A stretch of 64,000 bases of DNA from Olivibacter oleidegradans. GTDB taxonomy: Bacteria; Bacteroidota; Bacteroidia; Sphingobacteriales; Sphingobacteriaceae. The stretch covers positions 62,001-126,000 of the forward strand of contig NZ_JBHLWO010000005.1 in assembly GCF_042432805.1 (NCBI RefSeq), given 5' to 3'. The translations under genes were made by a program, and so were the position numbers. The notes under the pieces are model-generated. The model was not told the origin of the DNA. It worked only from the letters and a program-made list of their open reading frames with translations, and searched no databases. Of this stretch, positions 38,969-49,150 are shown piece by piece. Positions within the stretch are counted from its first letter, which is position 1, and the number at the start of each line of letters is the position of its first letter.

Positions 38969-39008
38969 TGCTATTAATAACTCAACTAGTTAACAATTCA
39001 ACAAGAAA
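38969..39008. repeat. Word-like AACTCAACTAGTTAAC repeats
   Basis: Short repeated words of the AACTCAACTAGTTAACAATT kind fill part of the gap between GH28 and GH115. Similar words recur at 59797-59842. No gene is seen in the 211-base gap. Confidence 0.4.
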
Positions 39009-39076
39009 CAATAGGTCTCACTTCAAAGAAAAGCGATTTAAAGCTTATCACTGTCATGTTCTGTTAGGCAGGAAGC

Positions 39077-42004
39077 TCATAACTTTTTGATGTATGTTTC
39101 GGGAAGAGTACGGTAAGCCTTCTTTAAGCCACCTAAATCTATACGGATTTCATCTACAATAACGCCTGGGTCCACACAGAAAATTTTCAGCTGATGTTTG
39201 CCGGTTTTCAAAAAAGGCATCTCAATTTTTCGCTCGGCCCGGTTTCGCAAGACATTTTGTTTCCACTCCTCGCTTCTTCCGACCGTTCGGATATTGACCA
39301 TTTTTAAAGGGCCGTCGTCAATGGATACGGCATAACGGACCTGATAGTTATTGTTGATGGGATGTGTAGGTAAAGCAAAAATGGTAACGGAAGGATTGGT
39401 CTCCGTAAAATTGTAAAAGTCATACGCGACAAACGTACCATTTTTCTTCATCGCATCGAGATCGGTTGTGACATTTCCTTCCACCGTTAAGGGAAAGGCC
39501 TGGATGGCATTTTCCGTATACCCTAAGCCTGGGATCACTTTCCACTGTTTTGCTTGTTGACTATTTTGTCGATTAAAATGATTGGCGTGTATACTAACAA
39601 AACCATTGTTTTCAACAAAGCCCTTATAGTTAGCTAGCTGTAGTATGGCAGGATTACTGGCTGATAATGAAAGCACTATTTGCTTGCCGCCCCCCGTGAT
39701 CGTAATGCTACCGGGTACGCTTTCTTTTTTATTTATGTTTTTCCAATCAATATCTACCCACAGACGCACTTGGCTTTTTCCCGAATCAGGAAAAAGCTGT
39801 CCGTTCATTTTTGATAACCGAATCCACGGGTGCGAAACGGAGGCTTTCCATTGCATAGGCTGGCTCTTTTTTAAGAAAACATCAACAAAATACCGCTGCT
39901 TATTGAACACATCAAAGGGAGGTAAAGATAACCGAGGCTGATTCGTTAATAAAGAAGAATCTTTTGTCACCAAACCTTCAGGAGCTATATCCCAAACGTC
40001 GACGCTATCGATATGAATAGGGGCTATAACCGGTTCTTGATATACGGCCAAATCTCGTGGTTTCATAGACATGATATGTTTCCATTTCCCCTTGGCTAGT
40101 TTTGTGTTGTAATTTGTTGTTTCCGCTATGATTCGTTCGTAAGCCTTCTTTGCCAATCGGGCATATTCATGAGCGCTAATTCTATTTTGCTTGGAGTAGA
40201 AATAACTTTTGTCGCGGTACAAGAACTTTTTATTAATCTGTGAGGCGCCAATCACCGGATAATATACCAGTTGAAAAAAAGCATCGGCGTCGTGGGGGGA
40301 TATCTGTTTACGCAAATCACTAACTGCTAACTCCAATGCTTGGTACTGATCGATCCGCTTTTGCGCTTCATCTCCATAGTAAAAATGATTAAAATCGGTA
40401 TATGTAGTCTCGGTATTGGGTTCCGTCTGGCTCCATCCCATAAACTCAGGACGACGCTCAAATGCTAGCTGATAGTACTTCCAAAGAATCGATTGAATTA
40501 ACGGTGCTTTTTCCGCTCCGAAAATACCTTGCGTCCAGTGCAATAAGTGTTGTTGCGTATACTTGCCATCTTGAAAGGGAGCGGGGTTTAATGCCATGTC
40601 CAAAAATTGCTGTATGTTATATTCTTGCGGTTTAATATCTCCTACATTAAGTACCCATAAGGTACGGGCACCCGTTTCATATGCCTTGATCATTTCTTCA
40701 GCCATTAAGGCTGGATGCATTGATGGCAGCCATAGATAGTCGTGGGGACGGCCCCAGTAGGAGGCGTGATAATAAACGCCGGCACCTCCTGTACGATTCC
40801 GTTCCTGTTCGTTGTTCAGTCGATGAATATAGCCATAATTGTCGTCGGGCCATACTAAAGTTACATCATTGGGCACCTTTAAGCCATGGTCATATATCTC
40901 CAGTACTTCTTTATAGGGAGTAAGAACTTGCGGTACGGCTGTTACATCCTTGTTAATATACTTGGAAAGCAAGGTTCTTTCCTCATGGATGATACTTTGT
41001 ACCAAGGGGACAGCCTCTTTCAAATCATTCACACCCTCCATTTGGCCGTCGTGAATACCACGCATACCTAGTGTATAAATAGCATCAATCCCTTTACTTT
41101 CTTGTATTCGTCCTTCCCAATATTGAAGGATTCTCTTCTTGTTAGTAAGGTAGTTAAAGTGTCCCATCGCCTTTGTGTCCCACTCATCTACATTATTGCG
41201 GAGCATCGGTTCAGCATGAGAGGAACCGATAACGATTTGATAGTCTTCGGCCGTTTTTCGATTACCTGGGTAATGAAAGAAGGCTTTCGTACTCGGGTGC
41301 ATAGCAGGCCATATAAGGTTTGCTTTTAACCGTAATAATAATTCGAATACCTTAGCATAGGTTTTAGGGCCAATATCACCGGTTTCAGGCTCAAAAGTTT
41401 TTGCCGCCCAAGGTTGTAATCCCCAGTCCTCGTCATTAATAAAGATTCCTCGGTATTTAACAGCTGGTGATTTCGAAATGTAACTTTCCTGTTTTAATAT
41501 CAATTCTTTGCTCTTTTTTACAGGCGCATCTGCCCACCAGTACCAAGGGGAGACGCCAATTTTCTCGGAGATCGTAAATACACCAAATGCCGTACCGCGC
41601 GGATCGCTTCCCGCAATTACCAGTGCTTTCGATATGTTTTTGGTCGGTTTATTTATGATATTTAATCCAAAGCTTTCCCATTTGCCCTTGAGTTTTTCTG
41701 TAAAGTCATTGTCTTTATGCAGTACTGTTCTTATCATCGCAGATTGTATACTGCCTATAGCAATAACGTTTCCACTTACTTGGGAAAGTTCGGTAAACAC
41801 CTGCGGTTTGCAAGATGTGACTCTTTCGATATCTTCGGCAAGCAGATTCGCGATAATTGAATCTAGTTTAGGAGCCTGTTTATCGTATAGAATCGATACT
41901 TTGTCTGTTTTGGTAACGAACGGAAACAGATCGTCTTGCGCTATGGCACAGGTGGAAATCGTTAATACGAGAATGAGTAAACAAAAACTTTTTTTCAAAT
42001 TCAT
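39077..42004 (-). CDS. GH115 family alpha-glucuronidase
   Basis: The 975-residue protein has a signal peptide (1-22, ending CAIAQ). The GH115 pattern is extensive: GTAFGVFTISEKIGVSPWYWWADAPV, RGIFINDEDWGLQPWA, LLRLKANLIWPAMHPSTKAFF, YTLGMRGIHDGQMEG, LVWPDDNYGYIHRL and GVYYHASYWGRPHDYLWL. A C-terminal beta-sandwich region follows. The family removes alpha-1,2-linked glucuronic or 4-O-methylglucuronic acid, best known from xylan. Here, beside pectin- and rhamnose-directed enzymes, it indicates that the target carries glucuronate side groups. It follows the GH43-like gene across a 511-base gap holding repeat copy A. Confidence 0.93.
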   Translation of the reverse strand: MNLKKSFCLLILVLTISTCAIAQDDLFPFVTKTDKVSILYDKQAPKLDSIIANLLAEDIERVTSCKPQVFTELSQVSGNVIAIGSIQSAMIRTVLHKDNDFTEKLKGKWESFGLNIINKPTKNISKALVIAGSDPRGTAFGVFTISEKIGVSPWYWWADAPVKKSKELILKQESYISKSPAVKYRGIFINDEDWGLQPWAAKTFEPETGDIGPKTYAKVFELLLRLKANLIWPAMHPSTKAFFHYPGNRKTAEDYQIVIGSSHAEPMLRNNVDEWDTKAMGHFNYLTNKKRILQYWEGRIQESKGIDAIYTLGMRGIHDGQMEGVNDLKEAVPLVQSIIHEERTLLSKYINKDVTAVPQVLTPYKEVLEIYDHGLKVPNDVTLVWPDDNYGYIHRLNNEQERNRTGGAGVYYHASYWGRPHDYLWLPSMHPALMAEEMIKAYETGARTLWVLNVGDIKPQEYNIQQFLDMALNPAPFQDGKYTQQHLLHWTQGIFGAEKAPLIQSILWKYYQLAFERRPEFMGWSQTEPNTETTYTDFNHFYYGDEAQKRIDQYQALELAVSDLRKQISPHDADAFFQLVYYPVIGASQINKKFLYRDKSYFYSKQNRISAHEYARLAKKAYERIIAETTNYNTKLAKGKWKHIMSMKPRDLAVYQEPVIAPIHIDSVDVWDIAPEGLVTKDSSLLTNQPRLSLPPFDVFNKQRYFVDVFLKKSQPMQWKASVSHPWIRLSKMNGQLFPDSGKSQVRLWVDIDWKNINKKESVPGSITITGGGKQIVLSLSASNPAILQLANYKGFVENNGFVSIHANHFNRQNSQQAKQWKVIPGLGYTENAIQAFPLTVEGNVTTDLDAMKKNGTFVAYDFYNFTETNPSVTIFALPTHPINNNYQVRYAVSIDDGPLKMVNIRTVGRSEEWKQNVLRNRAERKIEMPFLKTGKHQLKIFCVDPGVIVDEIRIDLGGLKKAYRTLPETYIKKL

Positions 42005-42515
42005 TATTTAGTAATGTTACATTAAACATTGATTAATTTTCAATAAAATTGCTCCAACTGACAGAAATCTCGCTTTTAAAATCTAAAAAAGGAACCTTTT
42101 TAATCATTTGTTAACTTTTAAAGGCATTCAAGCTTCCCTACGGAAGGTTTCTTGGCAAAAAGTTGAACAAACCGAAGAACGTAGTGATGAGTTCATGAGC
42201 ACCTTTTAAAATAAACAAGGGCGAATAAACCCAAGGCCGTTTTTCCGACACTCGATACCTTTTTGGTTATTCGCAGGAACCCCCCGTTCTACTTGAAATG
42301 CCACATCGGATATCCTGCGGTTTTGCAGGTTGATGCACTACCATTGCAGCAGGAGATCCAAGTGGCGAGTTTATTCGCGTTCCGTTCATTTTTGGCGCTC
42401 ATGAGCTCCCTACGGTCGGTTTTAGTTTCTTTTTTGCGGAAAAAAGAAAAACAAAAAGGTTCTTTTAATATAAACACCTTCATCTGTATGTTAAAAAGCG
42501 AAGCCTTTGCTACAA
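42005..42515. other. Long non-coding gap carrying repeat copy A
   Basis: There is no gene in these 511 bases. 42005-42110 is the AT-rich leader of GH115. The rest is repeat copy A (42126-42507, described separately). The open frames crossing it (e.g. 42263-42628) run through the repeat and overlap the end of the GH43-like gene, and they look like translation noise. Confidence 0.6.
42126..42507 (-). mobile_element. MITE-like repeat, copy A
   Basis: A non-coding element with long inverted flanks. The left flank (about 42126-42233) and the right flank (about 42363-42450) carry the same words in opposite orientation, including GCGAATAAAC next to the core, a TCATGAGC-type word, and CCGCAAAAA-type outer sequence. 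The central core on the minus strand (42350-42280) matches copies B and C (GCAATGGTAGTGCATCAACC...AGTAGAACG). The outer 45 bases (42462-42507) also match the left edge of copy C. No transposase is present, so mobility would need a helper. Confidence 0.7.
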
Positions 42516-43940
42516 TTAGTGGTCATTTTGATCAATTACAATTTTATTCAGTGAAACCATGTATCCTGTACTTCCGTAAAGACGTTTTCGCTTGTCTGAC
42601 CAGTTGCCGCGTTCGCCCATTACGGTAACTGTCAAGGTATAATCATCCTTTGAAAGACGAGGACTCAGAAATTTGAGCGTTGAAATGGGGTACTTGCAGT
42701 ACATATCAACGATAGAAGAAAACACGGTTTGTCCATTGCTGTTTTGAAGTTCTACAAGCGCATAGCCTCCATTGGAGCGTGCCATCCCATAAAAACCAAC
42801 CTGCGTACCTTGGAACTGTATGGAGAAAGAAGCTCCTTTTACATCAGAACTTCGTGAAGACAGGGTGTCTTGTTGCCAATTGCCCGAATACTTTATTCTG
42901 TGCATATTAGCACTTTCGATAGTTGTACCTTCCAACAACGTTGGCGATGCCATTCCGGTTGAAACATCGACATTCCAAGCTTCCAAGTATACCGGAATAG
43001 ATAGGGAGGTGCCATTAACAATCAGCGGCTGCCAGACATAGGTAGCAGCAGAATTTTGTTTGGGGAAAGACCAACGATCACCCATATACATATAAGTAGT
43101 GTCTTTTGTTCCTTCAATTGGTAATACAAAGGTGCATTGCGAGTTCCATGTGAGGGAACCTACCGGTGCTAATAGACCTCTTTTTATCCAAGGTCCTTGT
43201 AGCGATTTAGCGGTGAAGTAATAGTTGTCATTTCTTTCCCAGCTCGTTAAGTTAGAACCTAAAAAATAGTACAGACTATCTTTGCGGAAGATAACTGGTG
43301 ATTCGAATCCGGACGTCATGGTTTCGTTTACCTTTTCTTTTACACTTTTATAATCGTTTGCTAGCTTATAAATTTCGCCACCGTGTATCAGCACGTAGCC
43401 GGATCCATCCCGATCCTGAAACGCACCCATATCCCATTGCCTAATAGGATTACCTTCGAAAAGCAAAGCTCCTTGAAAAGTGTAAGGGCCGGTAATTTTT
43501 GGAGAAGTGGCGTAACCCACAAATTGATCCTTATACCCCAATGTATCCACATGCATATACATAATGTATTCGCCTGTTGGGCATTTCATGACTTTAGGTC
43601 GTTCACCCACCCTGTTTGGTCCTAACTTGCCTGCTGGCTGCACGGGAAGAGCCATGCTTTCAAATTTCCAGTTACATAAGTCGGTAGACGAATAACAAGA
43701 AAAGCCATTAAATACATTAGCAGAATCAGTTTTGTATTCTCCAAAAAGATAATATTTACCGTTTTCCCTTACGATGTTTGCCCCATGGGCACTCAGGGTT
43801 TTGCCTTGATTGTCCATCCAAGGAATACCGGAGTGAATGGCATTATAGGCTTTTCTGCTTTGTGCCGAGGTGATGGATGTGCTCAGTACAAATGTTATTA
43901 TTAATATGGATTGAGCCAAGCGTCTAATTATGATTAACAT
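42516..43940 (-). CDS. GH43-like beta-propeller glycosidase with C-terminal sandwich domain
   Basis: From ATG 43940 the protein has 474 residues with signal peptide MLIIIRRLAQ...SITSAQS. An upstream ATG at 43979 is disfavoured because it lies in the loop of a perfect hairpin. The first 330 residues form a five-bladed propeller (SAHGANIVRENGKYYLFGEYK, GERPKVMKCPTGEYIMYMHVD, WDMGAFQDRDGSGYVLIHGG, FESPVIFRKDSLYYFLGSNLTSW) close to galactan-directed GH43 enzymes. The rest is a beta-sandwich (GASFSIQFQGTQVGFYGMARSNGG) of carbohydrate-binding type. Expected substrate: beta-galactosides or arabinosides in side chains. It follows SusD in the ECF-linked operon. Confidence 0.85.
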   Translation of the reverse strand: MLIIIRRLAQSILIITFVLSTSITSAQSRKAYNAIHSGIPWMDNQGKTLSAHGANIVRENGKYYLFGEYKTDSANVFNGFSCYSSTDLCNWKFESMALPVQPAGKLGPNRVGERPKVMKCPTGEYIMYMHVDTLGYKDQFVGYATSPKITGPYTFQGALLFEGNPIRQWDMGAFQDRDGSGYVLIHGGEIYKLANDYKSVKEKVNETMTSGFESPVIFRKDSLYYFLGSNLTSWERNDNYYFTAKSLQGPWIKRGLLAPVGSLTWNSQCTFVLPIEGTKDTTYMYMGDRWSFPKQNSAATYVWQPLIVNGTSLSIPVYLEAWNVDVSTGMASPTLLEGTTIESANMHRIKYSGNWQQDTLSSRSSDVKGASFSIQFQGTQVGFYGMARSNGGYALVELQNSNGQTVFSSIVDMYCKYPISTLKFLSPRLSKDDYTLTVTVMGERGNWSDKRKRLYGSTGYMVSLNKIVIDQNDH

Positions 43941-43961
43941 CTTGTTTTTAGGTGTTATATA

Positions 43962-44001
43962 ATGAATCCAAGCAAGCATGCCATATCTCCCTTGGATTCA
44001 T
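43962..44001. other. Perfect inverted repeat between SusD and the GH43-like gene
   Basis: ATGAATCCAAG (43962-43972) pairs with CTTGGATTCAT (43991-44001), 11 bp, loop 18. It begins 4 bases after the SusD stop on the minus strand. No T run follows, so it may mark an mRNA processing site or partial attenuation between SusCD and the enzyme genes. Confidence 0.65.
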
Positions 44002-44005
44002 TTCG

Positions 44006-45685
44006 TTAGTAACCGGGGTTCTGCGGGTAACCTTCCGTATCGCGATCTATAACGGATTGCGGAATAGGACGTAGATAGTATTTATCTACTAGGCCTCCCG
44101 GGTTTGCCATTTTTGTTAAAATATTATATTCGAATGCACGAGCTAAGCGTTGTGTTCGTTTAAGATCCAACCACCTTTTGTACTCCCCGGCCTGTTCACG
44201 TGCTTTTTCATCCAAAATAAAATCGATGCTTACATCTGCAGCATTGATGTTCATGTTCTGCCCAGGCTTTGCTGCACGTTGACGGATCGCATTCAGCTTC
44301 TCTGCTGCTTTGTCGAGCTGGCCGAGCTTAAAATAGGCTTCGGCAGCTAGTAAATAGGTTTCAGCCAATCGAAATAAGAATACGTCTTTTGTACTTGCGT
44401 AGGCAAATTCATTGTTATAAGGAAGACCGGCATTTGGATCATAAAACTTATTGATCATAGGAAACTTCTCTAATCCTCCTACATTGTTAAAAGCTTGCTT
44501 CCATTTATCAAGGCGAATGATTTCAACATTCGGATTGGACGCCTTGAGCGCAATGGAATCGGCTATTGTAAAAGGTTGGTCGGGGTAGGGGAAATAATAA
44601 CGAAGGTCACCGGCCTGTATCGCCCCGTCTGTTTTGGTTGCATAAAACCGACTTAAAAAGGTGGCATCGTAGCGAGAATCCTTGGTGGTATTGTATAAGG
44701 TGTACAAAAATTGGGTAGGCATAAAATTCGAAATCCGCCTGTTGTAATCTCTTAATCCGGTTACCTCGTCAAAACCTTTCTCGCGCCAATATCGCCAGCC
44801 GAATAGGATGTTTTGGCCGTTACCATTGTATCCCGGCTGTGCTCCATACTGAACAGCGAAAATGATTTCTCTATTCAGTTCATTACCAGGTTGAAATACT
44901 TCGGCAAAAGTTGGAATTAGTGCGTAATAAGAACTGCCAATCAATTCTTCTGCCAGTTGGGCGGCACGCTCAAAATCGGCCGCCTCACCGAAGGATTTAT
45001 ATCCACGTGTTAAATATAACAATGCAAGCAAATGCCGGGCGGCCCCTTGCGTTGCCCTTCCCGGTTCTGTGCTTGCGGGGTTTGCCTCTAAATTAGGTAA
45101 GGCGACATTTAATTCGGCAATCATAAAATCATATACCTCTTGTTCAGAATTGGGAGCGAAATGCGTAACCGGTGAACTGATCTCTTCCTGCACAATAGGT
45201 ACATTTCCAAAATTTTCGACCAGTAAATAATAAAAATAAGCGCGTAAAAAACGTACTTCCGCAAGTCTTCTATTTTTGATGTTTTCTGCTAAATCAGGAA
45301 TACCCTCCGCTCGATTAACCGCTGTATTGCAACGTTGTATTCCTCTGTAGGCTACTGTGAAAAAAGTGTCGATGGGAACATTGTCAGCGGTTAATGAGCG
45401 GTATTCGTTAAGCTGAATGGCGGGGACCTCATTCGCCTGCCCACTTACCAGTTCTATTTCGCCTCTTGTGGTGATGTCGGTTCCCCATTCAAATAAATTA
45501 GGGTTAGGGCTATAGATACCCCTAAGCGAAGCATAGCAGGAGTTAATTAATGATTCGTAGCCGGCCGCATTAGTATAGTAATTTTCTGCAGTAATGCCGC
45601 TTAAATTTTCTTCGGTCAGAAATTTTTTACAGGAAGTGAATCCCGCAAAGATTATGACAACTATAATGATAAGTTTCTTCTTCAT
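44006..45685 (-). CDS. SusD/RagB-family surface glycan-binding lipoprotein
   Basis: ATG 45685 was chosen: it opens the lipoprotein signal MKKKLIIIVVIIFAGFTSC (Cys19). The upstream ATG at 45772 would overlap SusC and prefix 29 residues with no signal character. The 559-residue product has the SusD N-terminus (ENYYTNAAGYESLINSCYASLRG), the RLAEVRFLRAYFYYLLVENFGNVP motif and the C-terminal FILDEKAREQAGEYKRWLDLKRTQRLA...YLRPIPQSVID. It lies 11 bases after the STN-type SusC gene and should cap it. Confidence 0.93.
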   Translation of the reverse strand: MKKKLIIIVVIIFAGFTSCKKFLTEENLSGITAENYYTNAAGYESLINSCYASLRGIYSPNPNLFEWGTDITTRGEIELVSGQANEVPAIQLNEYRSLTADNVPIDTFFTVAYRGIQRCNTAVNRAEGIPDLAENIKNRRLAEVRFLRAYFYYLLVENFGNVPIVQEEISSPVTHFAPNSEQEVYDFMIAELNVALPNLEANPASTEPGRATQGAARHLLALLYLTRGYKSFGEAADFERAAQLAEELIGSSYYALIPTFAEVFQPGNELNREIIFAVQYGAQPGYNGNGQNILFGWRYWREKGFDEVTGLRDYNRRISNFMPTQFLYTLYNTTKDSRYDATFLSRFYATKTDGAIQAGDLRYYFPYPDQPFTIADSIALKASNPNVEIIRLDKWKQAFNNVGGLEKFPMINKFYDPNAGLPYNNEFAYASTKDVFLFRLAETYLLAAEAYFKLGQLDKAAEKLNAIRQRAAKPGQNMNINAADVSIDFILDEKAREQAGEYKRWLDLKRTQRLARAFEYNILTKMANPGGLVDKYYLRPIPQSVIDRDTEGYPQNPGY

Positions 45686-45696
45686 TTGATTCAATT

Positions 45697-48600
45697 TTAA
45701 AAGGAAAGATTTACCCCAAAAAGATAGGTAGCAGTACTTACAGCGGTCCCATAAGTGTTTTGAATGGCCCACTCGGGATCATATCCTTTGTAATTAGTAA
45801 ACAAAAATGGATTCGTAGCCGTTGCGTAAACCCGTAAGCGGTTTAGTTTAAGCTTTTCGATAAGGCCGCTTGGAAAAGTATAACCTAAAGTAATGTTGCT
45901 GATTCGGACGAAATTTGTCTTTTGATAATAGGCTGCATTTACAAAAGGACCTGGGTTACCAGGTTGAAAATGGGCCTGAGAGGGACTGCTTGGTGTCCAA
46001 TAATCTACTTTTACCTGGTTATAAATCTGATTGTAATTCATAAAAGAACCATCAAACGAGCTACTAAACTGCTCGCCTTGTCGGGTATAAGCCAGCACAT
46101 AAAGGTCCACGTTACCGTAGCGGAATGTATTGGCAATCGAACCTGTCCAGTTGGGGACTCGCTTACCAATAATCTGCCGATCGCTGGCATTGATGACACC
46201 ATTATTGTCTATGTCTTTTACGCGGACCTGGCCGGGGAGTTGATTATATTGTGCGGCAAGGCTTCGTTCACTTTCTTGCCAAATACCGTCAAAAACGTAG
46301 TCAAAATTTACCTGAACGGGTTGCCCAATAAACAAACGGTTTCCAATGTCATCGTTTTTACCATTGGCTGTTTCCAGTATTTCATTTTTGTTAGCATCGA
46401 AAACGAAATCGGTTTTCCACGAAAATTTGTCTGTTTGAATATTAACGGTACTCAATCCGATTTCAATTCCTTTGTTTCTCAGTTTGCCCAAGTTGTCTGT
46501 AACAAAGTTCCATCCCGAAGGTGCCGGCAGATTGCGGTTTAATAGAATATTGTCGATTTTTCGGTTATATAGGTCGATCGTTCCATAAATGCGGTTTTGT
46601 AGCAAAGCAAAATCTAATCCTAAATTGATTTCTTTCGTCGTTTCCCAAGTTAATGCTTTGTTCGCTAAACGATTAGGAGAATAGCCCTGTATAAGGGAAT
46701 TTCCGAAAAAATAAGTGGATGCTCCAAGTGTTGCTTGTGTAGTGTAGGAGTCTATTCGGTCGTTTCCGGAAGCACCGTAACTTAATCGTAATTTCAAGTC
46801 ATTAATGGCATTTATTTTTTTGACAAAGCTCTCTTCCGACAATCGCCAGGCAAAAGATGTGGAAGGAAAAAAGCCCCATTGATTGCCTTCTGCAAATCTT
46901 GAAGAACCATCCCATGTACCCGATGCGGTTAAGAGATATTTATCTTTATAACTATAATTAATACGGGCCCGTGCAGAAGCTAAAGTATATTTTGTATAGC
47001 CGGAACTTACGGTAGGTCCACGGAAGGTTCCGTTGAAGTCGGTATTTGTTGCCGAACCTACATTGTACCACAAAGAATTATAAGGTAAATTGTAGACATC
47101 GATTCCACTGGTTTCCAGGCGGTCCTTCTGTATACTCTGTATGGCTGTAACGGTCAATTTATGCCCTCCATTAAGCTCTCGCTCATAAGTTGCTTGGTTA
47201 TCCCAAAGCCAGTTTATTTGTTCATTCGTGTCGTAGTCCCTTGCCTGCGCGTAACCTCCATTGCCTGCGCCCTCCTTGGATAGCGCACCAAAATACCAAC
47301 CTCCTCGGCCTATGTCCAAGCTTGGTGAAAAAGTCGTTTTTAAGGTGAGGTGGGCAACAGGCTTTACTTGAATATAAAGTTGACCAAATGCCCGAATGGA
47401 TCGGTTTTGACGAATATCGTTTTCTTGATCAAATAAAGGGTTGATAACCCCATCTCCTCCTAGTACACGGAATACCCTATTGCCATTGTTGTCGTAAGGA
47501 GATACAGTAGGTGGCATTCGATACGCTGAACGAAGTGATTCATAACTGCCTAGGTTTTGTAGGTTCTGTGCAGCATAGAAGCTCATGCCTGCTTTCCACT
47601 TCTCATTGATCTGTCTGTCAACACTTCCGCGGAAGGAATAGCGTTTAAAATCTTCGGGGCTCACATTGCCTTCTTCGCTTAGTATACCGGCGCCAAAAGC
47701 AAACTGGGTTTTCTCATCTCCTCCGCTTGCAGATATATTATGATTCATTTGCAAACCATTTTTTAGCAAGAGAGAAGGCCAATCTGTAAACCTTCCTGCG
47801 TCTATATTTTCCCATTGTTCAGGTGTGAAAAACGCTGCATTCGTGCGTGAGGTATCTCTCCCCGTCGCTAGAAACTGTTGGGTACGGAGCTCTACATATT
47901 CCGGACCGTTGAACATGCGGGGCAAATTAACCGGCTTTCTTATTCCCATATAACCATCATAAGAGATAGTGGTTTTTCCTTCCTTCCCTCGTTTGGTGGT
48001 TACAATAACGACCCCTTTAGCACCGCGGGAGCCATAAATAGCGGTAGCCGATGCGTCTTTTAAAATGTCTATTTTTTCAATATCTGCCGGGTTCAAATCA
48101 TTTAATCCCGAAGTAGTAGGAATTCCGTCGATCACAAACAAAGGTGAACTTGGGCCACTAAAAGAACTGATCCCCCGGATAGTGATGTTGTAACCCGAAC
48201 CTGGTTTCCCTACATTTTTTACCACTACCGCACCGGGCGCCTGGCCCTGTAAGGCACCGGCAGCGTCGGGGGTAGCAGCTCGTGCAATGGCGGTTGAGCT
48301 TACGGAGGCTATTGATCCGGTAACGTCGGCTTTTCGCTGCGTGCCATAACCTACAACCACCACCTCATTCAGATCCTGTCCGGCTGACGAAAGCTGTATA
48401 GTGAGTGATGTTTTTCCCCAAACAGGCATCTCTATCGTATTATAGCCTAAGTAGGAAATTACCAAAACAGCATCGCTGGCCGCTTCAATTACAAAGGCAC
48501 CATTGTTATCCGTTGACACCTCTCTGTTGATACCCTTTACCTTTACCGTCGCACCAGCTAGTACTTGTCCGGTTTCATCCACAACCTTACCTGTAATCTT

Positions 48601-48984
48601 AATATCGGCTCGTATCGGATTTTTCGGAACAATGGCTAGCAGTTGATCGGGTAAAATTTGTAGTGTAAACGGGGTGTTGTTAAGGAGATCATTAACAACC
48701 GTTAATACATCTTTATCTTGCACGGAATAATTCTCATATTGTTTAAGAGGAATATTCCTTTCGCTGAATACAAATCGATAGCTGCTTTTCTTCTCAATCT
48801 CCGAGATGATTTCCTTAAAACCGGCCTTTCCGATATTTAAGGTAACCTTGGTTTGGGAATATCCCGCTGCTAACATTTGAAAGTTGAAATACACAATCAA
48901 TGCAAATGTTAATTTCATAATAAGAATTGGCTTTTTGAGGCAATAAATCCCCGAAACACCTCGATGGTGTCTGAAAAATTTCAT
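45697..48984 (-). CDS. SusC-family transporter with STN signalling domain
   Basis: From ATG 48984 (MKFFRHHRGVSG...) the protein has 1095 residues. After a long signal region (hydrophobic segment about 24-44) comes an STN domain (about 48-105: TKVTLNIGKAGFKEIISEIEKKSSYRFVFSERN...YENYSVQDKDVLTVVNDLL). A carboxypeptidase-regulatory-like domain, a SusC plug (NEVVVVGYGTQRKADVTGSIASV, GSRGAKGVVIVTTKRGK) and a barrel ending YLFGVNLSF follow. The STN domain is what contacts FecR-type anti-sigma proteins, and the FecR gene is immediately upstream. It probably reports the presence of its glycan to the ECF sigma factor. Confidence 0.94.
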   Translation of the reverse strand: MKFFRHHRGVSGIYCLKKPILIMKLTFALIVYFNFQMLAAGYSQTKVTLNIGKAGFKEIISEIEKKSSYRFVFSERNIPLKQYENYSVQDKDVLTVVNDLLNNTPFTLQILPDQLLAIVPKNPIRADIKITGKVVDETGQVLAGATVKVKGINREVSTDNNGAFVIEAASDAVLVISYLGYNTIEMPVWGKTSLTIQLSSAGQDLNEVVVVGYGTQRKADVTGSIASVSSTAIARAATPDAAGALQGQAPGAVVVKNVGKPGSGYNITIRGISSFSGPSSPLFVIDGIPTTSGLNDLNPADIEKIDILKDASATAIYGSRGAKGVVIVTTKRGKEGKTTISYDGYMGIRKPVNLPRMFNGPEYVELRTQQFLATGRDTSRTNAAFFTPEQWENIDAGRFTDWPSLLLKNGLQMNHNISASGGDEKTQFAFGAGILSEEGNVSPEDFKRYSFRGSVDRQINEKWKAGMSFYAAQNLQNLGSYESLRSAYRMPPTVSPYDNNGNRVFRVLGGDGVINPLFDQENDIRQNRSIRAFGQLYIQVKPVAHLTLKTTFSPSLDIGRGGWYFGALSKEGAGNGGYAQARDYDTNEQINWLWDNQATYERELNGGHKLTVTAIQSIQKDRLETSGIDVYNLPYNSLWYNVGSATNTDFNGTFRGPTVSSGYTKYTLASARARINYSYKDKYLLTASGTWDGSSRFAEGNQWGFFPSTSFAWRLSEESFVKKINAINDLKLRLSYGASGNDRIDSYTTQATLGASTYFFGNSLIQGYSPNRLANKALTWETTKEINLGLDFALLQNRIYGTIDLYNRKIDNILLNRNLPAPSGWNFVTDNLGKLRNKGIEIGLSTVNIQTDKFSWKTDFVFDANKNEILETANGKNDDIGNRLFIGQPVQVNFDYVFDGIWQESERSLAAQYNQLPGQVRVKDIDNNGVINASDRQIIGKRVPNWTGSIANTFRYGNVDLYVLAYTRQGEQFSSSFDGSFMNYNQIYNQVKVDYWTPSSPSQAHFQPGNPGPFVNAAYYQKTNFVRISNITLGYTFPSGLIEKLKLNRLRVYATATNPFLFTNYKGYDPEWAIQNTYGTAVSTATYLFGVNLSF

Positions 48985-49065
48985 AACTTTAAAAATCTTA
49001 AGGATGGTCAAAAGCAGACTCCCGGTCAAAGCAGTCTGCATTAATTACAATCGTCTTTAATGTAG

Positions 49066-49084
49066 CGGGGATGGCGAGTCCCCG
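49066..49084. other. GC-rich hairpin between FecR and SusC genes
   Basis: CGGGGA (49066-49071) pairs with TCCCCG (49079-49084), loop 7, in the 166-base gap between the FecR and STN-SusC genes. It could reduce read-through or protect the downstream mRNA. There is no T run on the minus strand. Confidence 0.5.
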
Positions 49085-49150
49085 TTGCTTTTTAATCGGG
49101 TCCTAATTCAGTTTTCATAATGTTTTGTTAATGGTTAGCTGTTCGTAGTT

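Noticed and set aside
42263..42628. Open frame of 121 residues on the plus strand
   Set aside because: It runs through repeat copy A and then antisense into the 3' end of the GH43-like gene, with no start signal or recognisable domain.
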